A stretch of DNA of 64,000 bases from Bacillota bacterium (GTDB lineage Bacteria; Bacillota; Clostridia; Christensenellales; UMGS416), in contig JAEYRH010000008.1 in NCBI GenBank assembly GCA_023435705.1, forward strand, positions 1-64,000, given 5' to 3'. Both the position numbers and the translations under genes were made by a program. Below the pieces are notes generated by a model. It was not told the origin of the DNA and made no database searches. It saw nothing but the letters and a program-made list of their open reading frames with translations. Positions 16,608 through 25,015 of this stretch are shown here, piece by piece. How positions within the stretch are numbered: the first letter of the stretch is position 1; each line of letters opens with the position of its first letter.

Positions 16608-17519
16608 CTATTGCAGCGCTGCAACCAGCGCCTTCAGGTTTTGCCGCATCACAGAGTAATAGTTGCCCCCTGCCGCCCTCTGCTCCTCGCTCAGGCCTTC
16701 CAGCGGGCTCAACACATCAGTTTTGGCACCAATGGCACTGGCAATGGCCTCAGCCACCTTGGGACTGACCAGCTCCTCAAAGAAGATCACCTTCACCTTG
16801 TGCTCCCTGGCGAGTTCAATGATCTCTGCAACGCGGGCCGGATCCGGCTCGGCGTCGGCAGCCACGCCCTCGATGGCAACCTGCGTGAGGCCATAGGCAT
16901 CACACAAATAGCCGAAAGCCTGGTGGGCCACGATGATCTCCTTGTTTTTGAGCGGGGAAAGCGCCGCCTTGAACTCCTGATCCAGCTTTTCCAGCTCGGC
17001 TGCAGCCTTGGTAAAGTTGGCCTCATAAACATCCTTATGCTCCGGGTCGGCCTGTGCAAAGGCTTGCTTGATATTCTCCATCTCGGCCTTGGCATTCGCC
17101 GGGTTCAGCCACACATGAGAGTCACGCACCTTTGCATCACCTTCCAGCAACGTGATCCCCCTGGAAGCCTCCACGACGATCAGAGATTTGCTTTGCAGAG
17201 AAGCCAGCACATCCTCCGCCCAGTGCTCCATGCCCGCGCCGTTGTAGACAAAAACGGATGCCTTTCCCAGCCCTGCCACGTCGGCGGCGGTGGGCTCCCA
17301 GTCGTGGGGCTCGGTGCCATCAGGCACCATGGTGACCACATCCACCAGATCGCCGCCGACCTGCCTGGCGAAATCTGCCATGGGGTAAAAGCTGGCATAG
17401 ACGGTGAGCTTGCCCTCCGCTGCACCAGACGTTTGCGGCGCCTTGGTGGCGCAGCCGGTGAGCAAGAGCAAGACTGTCAGGATGAATGGAACAAGTTTAA
17501 TTGCATATTTCCTCAACAC
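16608..17519 (-). CDS. znuA: Zinc-binding lipoprotein of the ABC importer
   Basis: This cluster A-I substrate-binding protein captures zinc outside the membrane. It has a lipoprotein signal with lipobox LLTGC, then metal ligands in order: His of GTEPHDWEP, His of SHVWLNP, His of IVAHQAFGYL and an acidic residue in FFEELVSP. The His-rich loop often seen between the first two ligands in ZnuA is missing, so manganese cannot be excluded from the protein alone; the Fur-type partner and His-rich ZnuC favour zinc. GTG at 17519 is chosen (GGGAG four bases upstream); TTG at 17516 is equally possible. Longer readings run through the operator. Confidence 0.9.
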   Translation of the reverse strand: MLRKYAIKLVPFILTVLLLLTGCATKAPQTSGAAEGKLTVYASFYPMADFARQVGGDLVDVVTMVPDGTEPHDWEPTAADVAGLGKASVFVYNGAGMEHWAEDVLASLQSKSLIVVEASRGITLLEGDAKVRDSHVWLNPANAKAEMENIKQAFAQADPEHKDVYEANFTKAAAELEKLDQEFKAALSPLKNKEIIVAHQAFGYLCDAYGLTQVAIEGVAADAEPDPARVAEIIELAREHKVKVIFFEELVSPKVAEAIASAIGAKTDVLSPLEGLSEEQRAAGGNYYSVMRQNLKALVAALQ

Positions 17520-17575
17520 GATACTCCCAACCTCTGCAAGCGAGACATTCAACCATACAAATCTTTTCATCCAAT

Positions 17576-17596
17576 TGCACATGATTCGCATTTGCA
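17576..17596 (-). promoter_or_regulatory. Candidate Zur operator at the znu promoter
   Basis: An interrupted palindrome (TGCACATG, 5 bases, CATTTGCA; 7 of 8 positions match) sits just downstream of the -10, over the expected transcription start. This is a typical repressor position for a Fur-family protein. Confidence 0.55.
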
Positions 17597-17601
17597 TTTC
17601 C

Positions 17602-17629
17602 ATTATACCGCAGTTTGCTCCACAGTCAA
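17602..17629 (-). promoter_or_regulatory. Promoter of the znuACB-zur operon
   Basis: On the minus strand TTGACT (17629-17624) and TATAAT (17607-17602) are 16 bases apart. It is a near-consensus promoter directly upstream of the candidate operator. Confidence 0.8.
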
Positions 17630-17664
17630 ACCTAAATCAGGAAATATGGCAAGCACGAAATGGA

Positions 17665-17698
17665 AAACCCACCAAACGGCAAATCGTTCGGTGGGTTT
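17665..17698 (-). terminator. Terminator after the GH39 gene
   Basis: A 14-bp stem with one mismatch (AAACCCACCAAACG paired with CGTTCGGTGGGTTT), loop of 6, followed on the minus strand by TTTTCCATTTC. It ends the xylA-GH39 unit. Confidence 0.75.
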
Positions 17699-17747
17699 GA
17701 CGCAAACAGGGTTCACTGCCTGACGGTATGCAAGCGGTGTGCTGTTG

Positions 17748-19187
17748 TTACAGCGTGATGGTGACCGCCGCCACGCCCTCCGGCGGAAGCTCCAGAGAGA
17801 AGGAGACGCCATCGGCGCCCTGCGTGAGGGCAACCGGTTCGTCAGCGGCCTCTGAGGCCTTCATCAGCTGGCCGATCTGCGCGGCGGTGGGATAGGTGGG
17901 GCTGCCCATATCGACCCAGGCCTTCTTGGGGTTGGCGTGGGCCTCGTCGATCCTGGTGACGCTGGCGGCCTTCGCGCCCTTGATGCCCTTGACGGTGACG
18001 TTGATGCTGGCCGTCTCATTGGGGCCGTAGAGCACATTGTGGTTGGAGAGCAGCACGGTAACCTTGCCGTCAGCCCTGGAAGCACCGAAGTCCACATAGG
18101 GGCTGGCGTCCTGCGCAGTGGCCTCCAGCTGCTGGCCCACCAGCTTGGCCAGCTGTTGGAACGCGCGATAGCTGGGCTTGGGGATGTTATGGATGTTCAG
18201 CAGACCGAAACCGCCGTGGAAGGGCTCCGAGCTCTGGCCGCACTCCTCGAAGATGTCGGTGAAGGTCCAGAAGGAATACAGCTCGACCAGGCCCATGTTG
18301 TTCATCACCGTTTTCACGATGAACGAGGAGCAATAGGAGGTGTCATGCCACCGGTCGCGGGGGCTGGGGGAGCTGTTCCACTCGGAGTAATACAGCGGCA
18401 GGTCGCCTGCTTCCTCCACGGCCTTCACCATCGTGGTGTGGCAGACCTCGCGGTCAGCACGGGCCATCTGCTCCTCCATGCCCCAGCCAAGGCCAAAGCC
18501 GTCGTCGGTGGGATAGTGGTGTGTGGAGAGGAAATCAAGCGGCAGGTTGTTTTTCTTGCAGAATTCGATCGTCTCCGGCAGCCAGGCGTTGATGGCCGTG
18601 GAGGGGCCGCCCACCGGCAGCCTGGCATTTACCTTTTTGATTGCCAGCGCCGCAAAGCGGTACATTTCAAGATACTCCTCCATCGTGCCGGAGAAGAACA
18701 TGCCCTTCAGGTTGGGCTCGTTCCACACTTCGAAGGGCCAGGTGCTCACTTCGTCGATGCCGTAACGCTCCACCAGGTGGGCGGCCAGCGCGCCGCACAG
18801 GTCACCCCACTCCTGATAAACCTTGGGCGGTGTGATGTTGCCTTTGTAATGGAACACCGTGTCTGTGCCGGATGCCAGCGCCTCGGGCATGTAACTTAAT
18901 TCAATGAAGGGCTTCATGCCGATGCTCAGCAGGTAATCGAAGATGGAATCCACGTTGAAGAACGAATACTCAAGCTTGCCGTCGCTGTTACGCAGGCACA
19001 CGCTCATGTCGTCGTCGAAGATGCCGTGGAAGCGCACATACTCAAAGCCAAACTCATCGCGGCAGGTTTTGAGCTGGCTGCGCCAATCGGCCCGAAGAGC
19101 CGTGTAGGCGTGGCAGCTGCCCACGCATTTGGTCCAATAGGGTTTCACCTGTCCGATGGTCTTGTCCGCAGATACGGTGATGTTCAT
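17748..19187 (-). CDS. Glycoside hydrolase family 39 (probable beta-xylosidase)
   Basis: The 479-residue enzyme has a (beta/alpha)8 barrel and a C-terminal beta-sandwich. The acid/base Glu is in WPFEVWNEPNLKG (about residue 160) and the nucleophile Glu in LYYSEWNSS (about 265), both in GH39 context. There is no signal peptide, so it acts in the cytosol on imported oligosaccharides. It follows xylA by 30 bases with a good binding site (AGGAGG), which supports a role in releasing xylose from xylo-oligosaccharides; GH39 also contains alpha-iduronidase-like activities, so the substrate is inferred. Confidence 0.87.
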   Translation of the reverse strand: MNITVSADKTIGQVKPYWTKCVGSCHAYTALRADWRSQLKTCRDEFGFEYVRFHGIFDDDMSVCLRNSDGKLEYSFFNVDSIFDYLLSIGMKPFIELSYMPEALASGTDTVFHYKGNITPPKVYQEWGDLCGALAAHLVERYGIDEVSTWPFEVWNEPNLKGMFFSGTMEEYLEMYRFAALAIKKVNARLPVGGPSTAINAWLPETIEFCKKNNLPLDFLSTHHYPTDDGFGLGWGMEEQMARADREVCHTTMVKAVEEAGDLPLYYSEWNSSPSPRDRWHDTSYCSSFIVKTVMNNMGLVELYSFWTFTDIFEECGQSSEPFHGGFGLLNIHNIPKPSYRAFQQLAKLVGQQLEATAQDASPYVDFGASRADGKVTVLLSNHNVLYGPNETASINVTVKGIKGAKAASVTRIDEAHANPKKAWVDMGSPTYPTAAQIGQLMKASEAADEPVALTQGADGVSFSLELPPEGVAAVTITL

Positions 19188-19217
19188 AAAGCCTCCTGTG
19201 TTTTCACGTCGGTAAGG

Positions 19218-20540
19218 TTATTTCACACTCAGGATGTATTCGTTGAGGATGGTCTCCAGCAGCTCCTGCCGGCCGGACTTCAGGCCCATGTCGGCATTGG
19301 CCATGGCATACTTTTCCAATTCCTTGAAGCCAACTTTTCCATCCACGATGTCTTTGCCGATGCCGGTGGAATAGCTGGCATAACGGTCTTCCACAAACTT
19401 GTCCAGCACACCGTCGGCGATGATGGCGTGGGCGGCCTTGAGGCCCACCGCGAAGGAGTCCATACCAACAGCATGAGCGTGGAAGATGTCTTCCGGCTCG
19501 AAGCTGGCGCGGCGCACCTTGGAGTCAAAGTTCAGACCGCCGGTGGTAAAGCCGCCGGCCTTCAGCACTTCAACCATGCACAACGTGGCGTCGTAGAGGT
19601 TGGTGGGGAACTGGTCGGTGTCCCAACCCAGCAGCATATCGCCCATGTTGGCGTCCACAGAGCCCAGCATGCCGTTGATGCGGGCCACCTGTAAATCGTG
19701 CTGGAACGTGTGGCCGGCCAGCGTGGCGTGGTTTGCTTCCACGTTGAACTTGAAATAGTCGGTGAGGCCGTAGCCGCGCAGGAATGCCAGCGCCGTGGCC
19801 ACATCGAAGTCATACTGGTGCTTGGTGGGCTCCTTGGGCTTGGGCTCAATGTAGAACGGGCCCTTAAACCCGATCTCCTTGGCGTAGTCCACGGCCATGT
19901 GGAAGAACCGGGCCAGGTTGTCCTGCTCCAGCTTCATGTTGGTGTTGAGCAGTGTCTCATAGCCCTCGCGGCCGCCCCAGAAGGTGTAACCGGCGGCGCC
20001 TAGCTCGGTGGCCACTTCCAGCGCCTTCTTCACCTGCGCGGCGGAGTAGGCATACACGTTGGCGTTGGGGCTGGTGGCCGCGCCGTGCATGAACCGCGGG
20101 TTGGTGAATAAGGAAGCCGTGGCCCACAGCAGCTTGATGCCTGTCTCGTCCATGCGCTGCTTGATTCGCTTCACGATCACATCCAGGTTCTTGTTGGTCT
20201 CGGCAAGCGTTGCGCCCTCCGGAGCCACGTCGCGGTCGTGGAAGGCGAAGAACTCAATACCCAGCTTCTGCATGATCTCAAAGGCGGCATCCACCTTGGC
20301 CTCAGCAAGCGCCATGGGGTCGGTGATGCCCGCCCAGGGGCGGCTGGCGGTGGCAGTGCCGAAGGGGTCGTTGCCGGCGCCGCACAGGGTGTGCCAATAA
20401 GCCAGTGAGAAACGCAGTTGATCTTTCGCCTTTTTGCCGCCGATGATCTCATCGGGGTTGTAGCGGCGGAAGCCGAGAGCGGTCTGTTTCTTGTCTTGCA
20501 CCATTTCCAATTTCTTTACGTTGGGGAAAAACTCTTTCAT
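19218..20540 (-). CDS. xylA: Xylose isomerase
   Basis: It converts D-xylose to D-xylulose (and glucose to fructose). The 440-residue protein belongs to the longer class II xylose isomerases. Visible features are the catalytic His in FFAFHDRDVAPEG, the substrate/metal site YFKFNVEANHATLAGHTFQHD and the Trp-rich pocket TFWGGREGYE. ATG at 20540 has AAGGAGAA upstream. It is the first gene of a two-gene unit with the GH39 xylosidase; no canonical XylR is adjacent. Two palindromes lie in the promoter region. Confidence 0.97.
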   Translation of the reverse strand: MKEFFPNVKKLEMVQDKKQTALGFRRYNPDEIIGGKKAKDQLRFSLAYWHTLCGAGNDPFGTATASRPWAGITDPMALAEAKVDAAFEIMQKLGIEFFAFHDRDVAPEGATLAETNKNLDVIVKRIKQRMDETGIKLLWATASLFTNPRFMHGAATSPNANVYAYSAAQVKKALEVATELGAAGYTFWGGREGYETLLNTNMKLEQDNLARFFHMAVDYAKEIGFKGPFYIEPKPKEPTKHQYDFDVATALAFLRGYGLTDYFKFNVEANHATLAGHTFQHDLQVARINGMLGSVDANMGDMLLGWDTDQFPTNLYDATLCMVEVLKAGGFTTGGLNFDSKVRRASFEPEDIFHAHAVGMDSFAVGLKAAHAIIADGVLDKFVEDRYASYSTGIGKDIVDGKVGFKELEKYAMANADMGLKSGRQELLETILNEYILSVK

Positions 20541-20639
20541 GGCTCATTCTCCTTTGCTAATATCTCTGGTGTTCTCCTGCCGGCAGGCATCCTGCGCGCA
20601 AAGGCCGGATTGTGCCGGGTTCGGAAACGTTCACCTTAG

Positions 20640-20667
20640 ATTATACAGCTTCGCCAATTTCAAACAA
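20640..20667 (-). promoter_or_regulatory. Promoter of xylA
   Basis: On the minus strand TTGTTT (20667-20662) and TATAAT (20645-20640) are 16 bases apart, about 100 bases upstream of the xylA start. Confidence 0.7.
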
Positions 20668-20677
20668 TGACCATTGT
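20664..20677. promoter_or_regulatory. Palindrome overlapping the xylA -35
   Basis: ACAATG and CATTGT flank two bases and cover the -35 hexamer. A repressor bound here would block polymerase. The regulator is unknown. Confidence 0.45.
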
Positions 20678-20695
20678 CACAGGAACCACCAGCAG

Positions 20696-20711
20696 TGTGC
20701 GAATTCGCACA
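20696..20711. promoter_or_regulatory. Perfect 16-bp palindrome upstream of xylA
   Basis: TGTGCGAATTCGCACA is an uninterrupted perfect palindrome about 70 bases upstream of the expected xylA start of transcription. It is a candidate binding site for a dimeric regulator and differs from the LacI-type operators at 26.5 and 27.6 kb. Confidence 0.5.
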
Positions 20712-20775
20712 AATTGCTAAACTCTTAGCAAGAATGAGGCAACCGGGAAAGCCCCGATTGCCCCAATGCCGATGA

Positions 20776-22239
20776 TTATTTGGCCAGCGTGGCCTTGACG
20801 CACACAGGCATGTCCTTTTCCAGGCCGGTCGGAAGCTGAACGACCAGCGCGCCATCCTTCTGCGCAAACGCAGTGGGGATGCCGGAGACCTGCACAGAGG
20901 CAATTTCCTTCTCCGTGTTTCTGCCGAACGCCTGCACCACGGCGGCATCGGCATCCTTCACGCGCATCATAAAGGCATAGACCGAATCCCCCTTCTGGGT
21001 GAAGCGGTAGTCGGAAGCCTGCCAATCGGCCCGGTCTTCCTTGAACGCACCGCCGGAAAGCTCCGTCTTGCCCTCCTTGTGCCTGCGGTAGGGGCGGGTG
21101 CCATAGATGCCGTCGCCGTTGGCTTTGAGCCATCGGCCCACACGATTGAGCGTGAAGCGGGTCTCGTCGTCAATGGTGCCATCGGGCAGCTGCGTCACGT
21201 TCATCAGCAGGTTGCCGTTTTTGGAGACGATGTCCACCAGCGTGTCGGCCACGTCGCTGGCAGTCTTGTAGACATCGCGCACGTTGTAGTACCAGTCGCC
21301 CAGGCTGGTGTCGTCCTGCCAGGGGTCAGCCAGCGGGTCGGCGGAAAGGCCGCGCTCAATGTCCAGCACGCCGATCTTCGTGATGCCCGGGGTGGTGTTG
21401 TAGGCGCCGATCTGCTTGAAGTTATAGACGGCCCGGTTCACACCGCCGTGGTTGGCGGCGCTGGTGTTGTAAAGGTGCGCCACCATGGCGTAGCCGGTCT
21501 CGTGGAAGGGCACTTCGCCATCAGAATAGAGCAGGTCCGGCTGGAACTTGTCGATCACATCCTTGATGCGCTTGAAATAGTCGGCATGGTAGCGGGGGTT
21601 CTTGGTGTACCATTGCCAGCTGTCGTCGGTGATCAAAAGCTCGCTGTCGTTGTCGCGGTAGAGGCTCTGGTTGGCCGGGTCCGCACCGTCGTAGGGCACA
21701 CCGGCATAGGGGCCGGTTTTGTCCGCACCGTGGGAGGCGGAAAGCCACGTGTAGGACGCACCCAGGTGCTCCGACAGGCCAAAGGGCAGCCCGTGCCGCT
21801 TGGCTTCCGCCTGCCACAGCTTGCAGATGTCCTTCATCGGGCCCACCTTGGTGGAGTTCCAGGGGTTGTGGGCCGAATCAAAGTTGTCAAAGTTGTCGTG
21901 GTGCATCGCCTGGCCCACGAAATAGCGGGCACCGGATTCCACAAACAGGTCCATCAGGGCCGCCGGGTCAAAATTTTCGGCCTTCCACAGCTTCACAATA
22001 TCCTTGTAGCCGAACTTGGACGGGTGGCCGTAGGTACGCCAGTGATAGCGGTATTGGTCGCTGCCCTCCACATACATGTTGCGGGCATACCAGTCGCCAT
22101 ACATCGGCACCGACTGAGGGCCCCAGTGGCTCCAGATGCCGAACTTGGCGTCGCGGAACCAGTCGGGGCACACAAAATTCTTGAGGCTATCCACAGTGCC
22201 CTCGAAAGGGCCGGGGGTGATGGGGAGGTTTGGGTTCAT
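20776..22239 (-). CDS. Glycoside hydrolase family 29 alpha-L-fucosidase
   Basis: It removes alpha-linked L-fucose from glycans. The 487-residue protein has the GH29 barrel: WFRDAKFGIWSHWGPQSVP near the N-terminus, the substrate motif AMHHDNFDNFDSAHNPWNS, and the nucleophile Asp in DLLYSDGE (about residue 236). A C-terminal beta-sandwich follows. No signal peptide is present, so it should be cytosolic. ATG at 22239 has GAGGAGAG five bases away. It lies downstream of fucU, separated by a composite palindrome, and is probably the last gene of the LacI-controlled operon. Confidence 0.9.
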   Translation of the reverse strand: MNPNLPITPGPFEGTVDSLKNFVCPDWFRDAKFGIWSHWGPQSVPMYGDWYARNMYVEGSDQYRYHWRTYGHPSKFGYKDIVKLWKAENFDPAALMDLFVESGARYFVGQAMHHDNFDNFDSAHNPWNSTKVGPMKDICKLWQAEAKRHGLPFGLSEHLGASYTWLSASHGADKTGPYAGVPYDGADPANQSLYRDNDSELLITDDSWQWYTKNPRYHADYFKRIKDVIDKFQPDLLYSDGEVPFHETGYAMVAHLYNTSAANHGGVNRAVYNFKQIGAYNTTPGITKIGVLDIERGLSADPLADPWQDDTSLGDWYYNVRDVYKTASDVADTLVDIVSKNGNLLMNVTQLPDGTIDDETRFTLNRVGRWLKANGDGIYGTRPYRRHKEGKTELSGGAFKEDRADWQASDYRFTQKGDSVYAFMMRVKDADAAVVQAFGRNTEKEIASVQVSGIPTAFAQKDGALVVQLPTGLEKDMPVCVKATLAK

Positions 22240-22283
22240 AATTCTCTCCTCATAAGCGGACTGGGACGGAGCAACCAAATCTC

Positions 22284-22395
22284 GGGCCGGGACGGAGCCC
22301 GGCCCCTACTGAGTAGAGCCCCCTCCCCCAATCCATTCGCATCATTCCTTACGGAATGACGCTAGGTGGAGGGGGTTGGGGGTAAGAGTTCAAAG
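22284..22395. repeat. Composite GC-rich palindromic element (copy 1)
   Basis: It holds the module GGGCCGGGACGGAGCCCGG followed by CCCCTACTGA. A long inverted repeat comes next, CCCCCTCCCCC against GGTGGAGGGGGTTGGGGG, whose centre is a hairpin TCATTCC/GGAATGA. The same modules recur at eight or nine other places in the window. The copy sits between fucU and the fucosidase gene. Confidence 0.8.
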
Positions 22396-22403
22396 GGGGG
22401 ATT

Positions 22404-22841
22404 TCACTTCGGCTCCACCACAACGCCCTTTTTCAAAATGATATTGGCATAGAGCGCCTTTTCGCTGGTGGTCACCACCGCATAGGCTTGTTGGGCCCGC
22501 GCATAGAAATCCTTCTTGTGCACGGCGATTTCCCTGGCACCCTTGGCCTCATGGGCCGCAGCGATCTTTTTGTAATCGGCCCAGATCTCCGGCACATAGG
22601 GGTCGTCTGACAGCACGGCCATCAAAATTACCGGGTTTTCCACATAGGGGTCCAGCGGCATGAAGGTCAGGATGGCATCCAGCAGCTCGGGGATGCCGTG
22701 GCCGTCAGCCCGCACCACCCGGTCAGGATGGGCAAAGGCCGGGAAGTTGCCATCGGCCAGCACCAGCTCGTCGCCGTGGCCCATTTCCATCAGGATCTTC
22801 AAAAGCTCAGGGCTCAGGATGGACGGAATTCCTTTCAGCAT
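22404..22841 (-). CDS. fucU: L-fucose mutarotase (FucU/RbsD family)
   Basis: It interconverts the anomers of L-fucose (or ribose), supplying the form used by downstream enzymes. The 145-residue protein has the family segments LKGIPSILSPELLKILMEMG, the catalytic-region His/Asp HGDELVLADGNFPA, and the C-terminal FYARAQQAYAVVTTSE. ATG at 22841 has GAGGG seven bases upstream. It lies 10 bases after the aldo/keto reductase gene. The neighbouring fucosidase favours fucose as substrate. Confidence 0.88.
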   Translation of the reverse strand: MLKGIPSILSPELLKILMEMGHGDELVLADGNFPAFAHPDRVVRADGHGIPELLDAILTFMPLDPYVENPVILMAVLSDDPYVPEIWADYKKIAAAHEAKGAREIAVHKKDFYARAQQAYAVVTTSEKALYANIILKKGVVVEPK

Positions 22842-22851
22842 TGCACGGCCC

Positions 22852-23880
22852 TCATTCCTGGACCCAGCCGGTGATCTTGCCATTCACATCCCACAGGGCG
22901 GTCCAGTCCTTGGCGCCTTCCCACAGGAACACCTGGCCCTTGATCAGGCGGCAGTTGTGCTCGGCGGTTTCCTTGATGGCCTTCATTTCCTCATCGGTCA
23001 GCGGATCTTCGGTGACGCATTTGAGGTTGGACACATACTCGTTTTCATACACCGAGAACGGGATCGGGATCTGGCCGCGCTGGGCAGCCCACTTCACACA
23101 GATCACCGCCGGGTGCACGCCGTGGGCCTTGGCTGCGGCCACCACGGCAGGCTCCTGCATGTCCACATAGTCGTCGGGGGTCTTGTCGCGGTCCGGGCGG
23201 GTGGGCGAGCCGATCGGGCAGAAGCCGATGGGCTGGATGCCGTGGGCCACGCAGTAGTTGTAGAGCTCCTCCTGCTGGAAGGTGGGGTGCAGCTCCATCT
23301 CGATTACGGCGGGCTGGATGCGGCAATGGGGCAGCACGGCCTCCAGCTTCGGGATCGTCATGCTGGACATGCCGATCGTCTTGACCAGGCCCATATCCAC
23401 CAGGCGCTCCATCTGGCGCCACACGGCGAGGAACTCCTCCGGGATGAATGGGCGGGAGTCAGGGTTGCGGGCGTCGCCGTCGCAGCCCGGCGCATGATAG
23501 TTTGGGAAGGGCCAGTGCACGAAATAAACGTCCACATAGTCCAGGCGCAAGTCGCGCAGCGTCTTGGCGCAGGAAAGCAGCACGTCACCCTTTCCATGCA
23601 TGTCGTTCCACACCTTGGATGTGATCACGAGCTCCTCGCGCTTGACCACGCCCTCGTTGATTGCCTGCTCAAACACCTGGCCGATCAGGTGCTCGTTGCC
23701 ATAGACACTGGCGCAGTCAAAGAGCCGGTAGCCTGCGCGGATCGCGCCGCCCACGGCAGCGGACACCTGCTCGGCGGTGAACCGGTCTGAGCCGAAGGTG
23801 CCCATGCCGATGACCGGCATGGTGGTGCCGTTGGAGAGCTTTTTCTGCGGCACAAGTTTGGGGTCAACAAAGTTTGACAT
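22852..23880 (-). CDS. Aldo/keto reductase
   Basis: This NAD(P)H-dependent sugar or carbonyl reductase has 342 residues. The catalytic tetrad is visible: Asp and Tyr in FDCASVYGNE, Lys in VITSKVW and His in YFVHWPFPN. The C-terminal cofactor part includes IPIPFSVYENEYVSN. The fold resembles the eukaryotic xylose/aldose reductase branch of the family. ATG at 23880 is set by AGGAGGT seven bases upstream; a longer reading upstream has no family similarity. Its place between a polyol-type dehydrogenase and fucU suggests it reduces an aldose to its alditol, but that is inference. Confidence 0.88.
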   Translation of the reverse strand: MSNFVDPKLVPQKKLSNGTTMPVIGMGTFGSDRFTAEQVSAAVGGAIRAGYRLFDCASVYGNEHLIGQVFEQAINEGVVKREELVITSKVWNDMHGKGDVLLSCAKTLRDLRLDYVDVYFVHWPFPNYHAPGCDGDARNPDSRPFIPEEFLAVWRQMERLVDMGLVKTIGMSSMTIPKLEAVLPHCRIQPAVIEMELHPTFQQEELYNYCVAHGIQPIGFCPIGSPTRPDRDKTPDDYVDMQEPAVVAAAKAHGVHPAVICVKWAAQRGQIPIPFSVYENEYVSNLKCVTEDPLTDEEMKAIKETAEHNCRLIKGQVFLWEGAKDWTALWDVNGKITGWVQE

Positions 23881-23942
23881 TCCGATACCTCCTGTGGATT
23901 TGTTGGGAATCTCCTCGGTGGATTGGGTATTGCACCTGCCCG

Positions 23943-25013
23943 TTAGTCCTCGGGAACGAGCAGGATCTTGCCTTTGACATCGGCGGGGTTTTTGTACAGC
24001 GCGAACGCTTCCGCCGCCTGGGATAGCGGGTATTTCCGGAAAATGAGGTCCTCCCCCGCCTTGAGCGCACCGGTGCCCAGGAAATGGGCGGTGAGCTGCC
24101 ACTCCCGGCCGGGGAACGGCGCGCTGTAGCTCATCCACGAGCCGGTGAGTGTGAACTCCTTGCGGAGCATCAGCTCCAGTGTTTTGGGGTCCAGCGTGAG
24201 GTCTTTGCCCGGCGTGCCGATGAAGCACACGCCGGCTTTGTTAGCAGCCAGCTCAAAGGCCATCTTCATTGTCACGTTCACTCCGGCTGTCTCATACACA
24301 AACCCGAAGCCCTTGCCGCCGGTCAATGCCTTGGCTTTCTGGAGGAAGTCAGGCTCCAGTGTGTTGATTGTCTCATCTGCACCGTATTGGCAGGCCATTT
24401 GAAGCCTCTCGGGGCTGATGTCAAACACGACAACCCGCCTGGCTCCAAAGATCTTGGCCCACTGGGCGGTCATCAGCCCGATGGTGCCGCCGCCCAAAAT
24501 TGCCACATCCTCACCGCCGCGGTAATCCACGCGCATCAGGCCATGCAGCGCCACAGTGGAGGGTTCGAAGAACGCCGCCTGCTCGTAACTGACGGTTTCA
24601 TCAAACTTGGTAAGGTTCTGAGCCGGGGCCTTCACATATTGTGCGAAGCTGCCCTGCACGCGGGAGCCAATGAAGGTGTAGTGCTTGCAGAGCGCATAGT
24701 CACCCCGTTTGCAGTCCTCACACACATGGCAAGGCACCAGCGGCGCTGCCGTGACGCGGTCACCGGTTTTCACGGTTGTGACGCCTTCGCCCACTTCGGC
24801 CACGTCGCCGGAGAACTCATGGCCCAGCACAATCGGGAAAAAGTGGGCCCCATGGTGCAGCACCCTGGGCACGTCGGAGCCGCAGATGCCGGTGGCCCGC
24901 ACGCGGATCAGCACCTCGCCGGGGCCAACCTCGGGCATTGGGTAATCCTCGTAGCGCAGGTCTTCGTTGCCGTGCAGCACGGCGGCTTTCATCATTTTGC
25001 CGGATGACTCCAT
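23943..25013 (-). CDS. Zinc-dependent medium-chain dehydrogenase (sorbitol/galactitol-phosphate type)
   Basis: It oxidises a polyol or polyol phosphate to a ketose with NAD(P). The 356-residue MDR family member has catalytic-zinc ligands in GICGSD and GHEFSG, four structural-zinc cysteines in CHVCEDCKRGDYALC and the nucleotide loop ILGGGTIGLMTAQ. The Asp at the end of beta-2 (VVVFDISPERL) favours NAD. Three ATGs in a row overlap the kinase stop; the third (25013) is chosen because AAGGAGG is then seven bases away. Closest by pattern to galactitol-1-phosphate or sorbitol dehydrogenases; substrate not determinable. Confidence 0.87.
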   Translation of the reverse strand: MESSGKMMKAAVLHGNEDLRYEDYPMPEVGPGEVLIRVRATGICGSDVPRVLHHGAHFFPIVLGHEFSGDVAEVGEGVTTVKTGDRVTAAPLVPCHVCEDCKRGDYALCKHYTFIGSRVQGSFAQYVKAPAQNLTKFDETVSYEQAAFFEPSTVALHGLMRVDYRGGEDVAILGGGTIGLMTAQWAKIFGARRVVVFDISPERLQMACQYGADETINTLEPDFLQKAKALTGGKGFGFVYETAGVNVTMKMAFELAANKAGVCFIGTPGKDLTLDPKTLELMLRKEFTLTGSWMSYSAPFPGREWQLTAHFLGTGALKAGEDLIFRKYPLSQAAEAFALYKNPADVKGKILLVPED

Positions 25014-25015
25014 CA

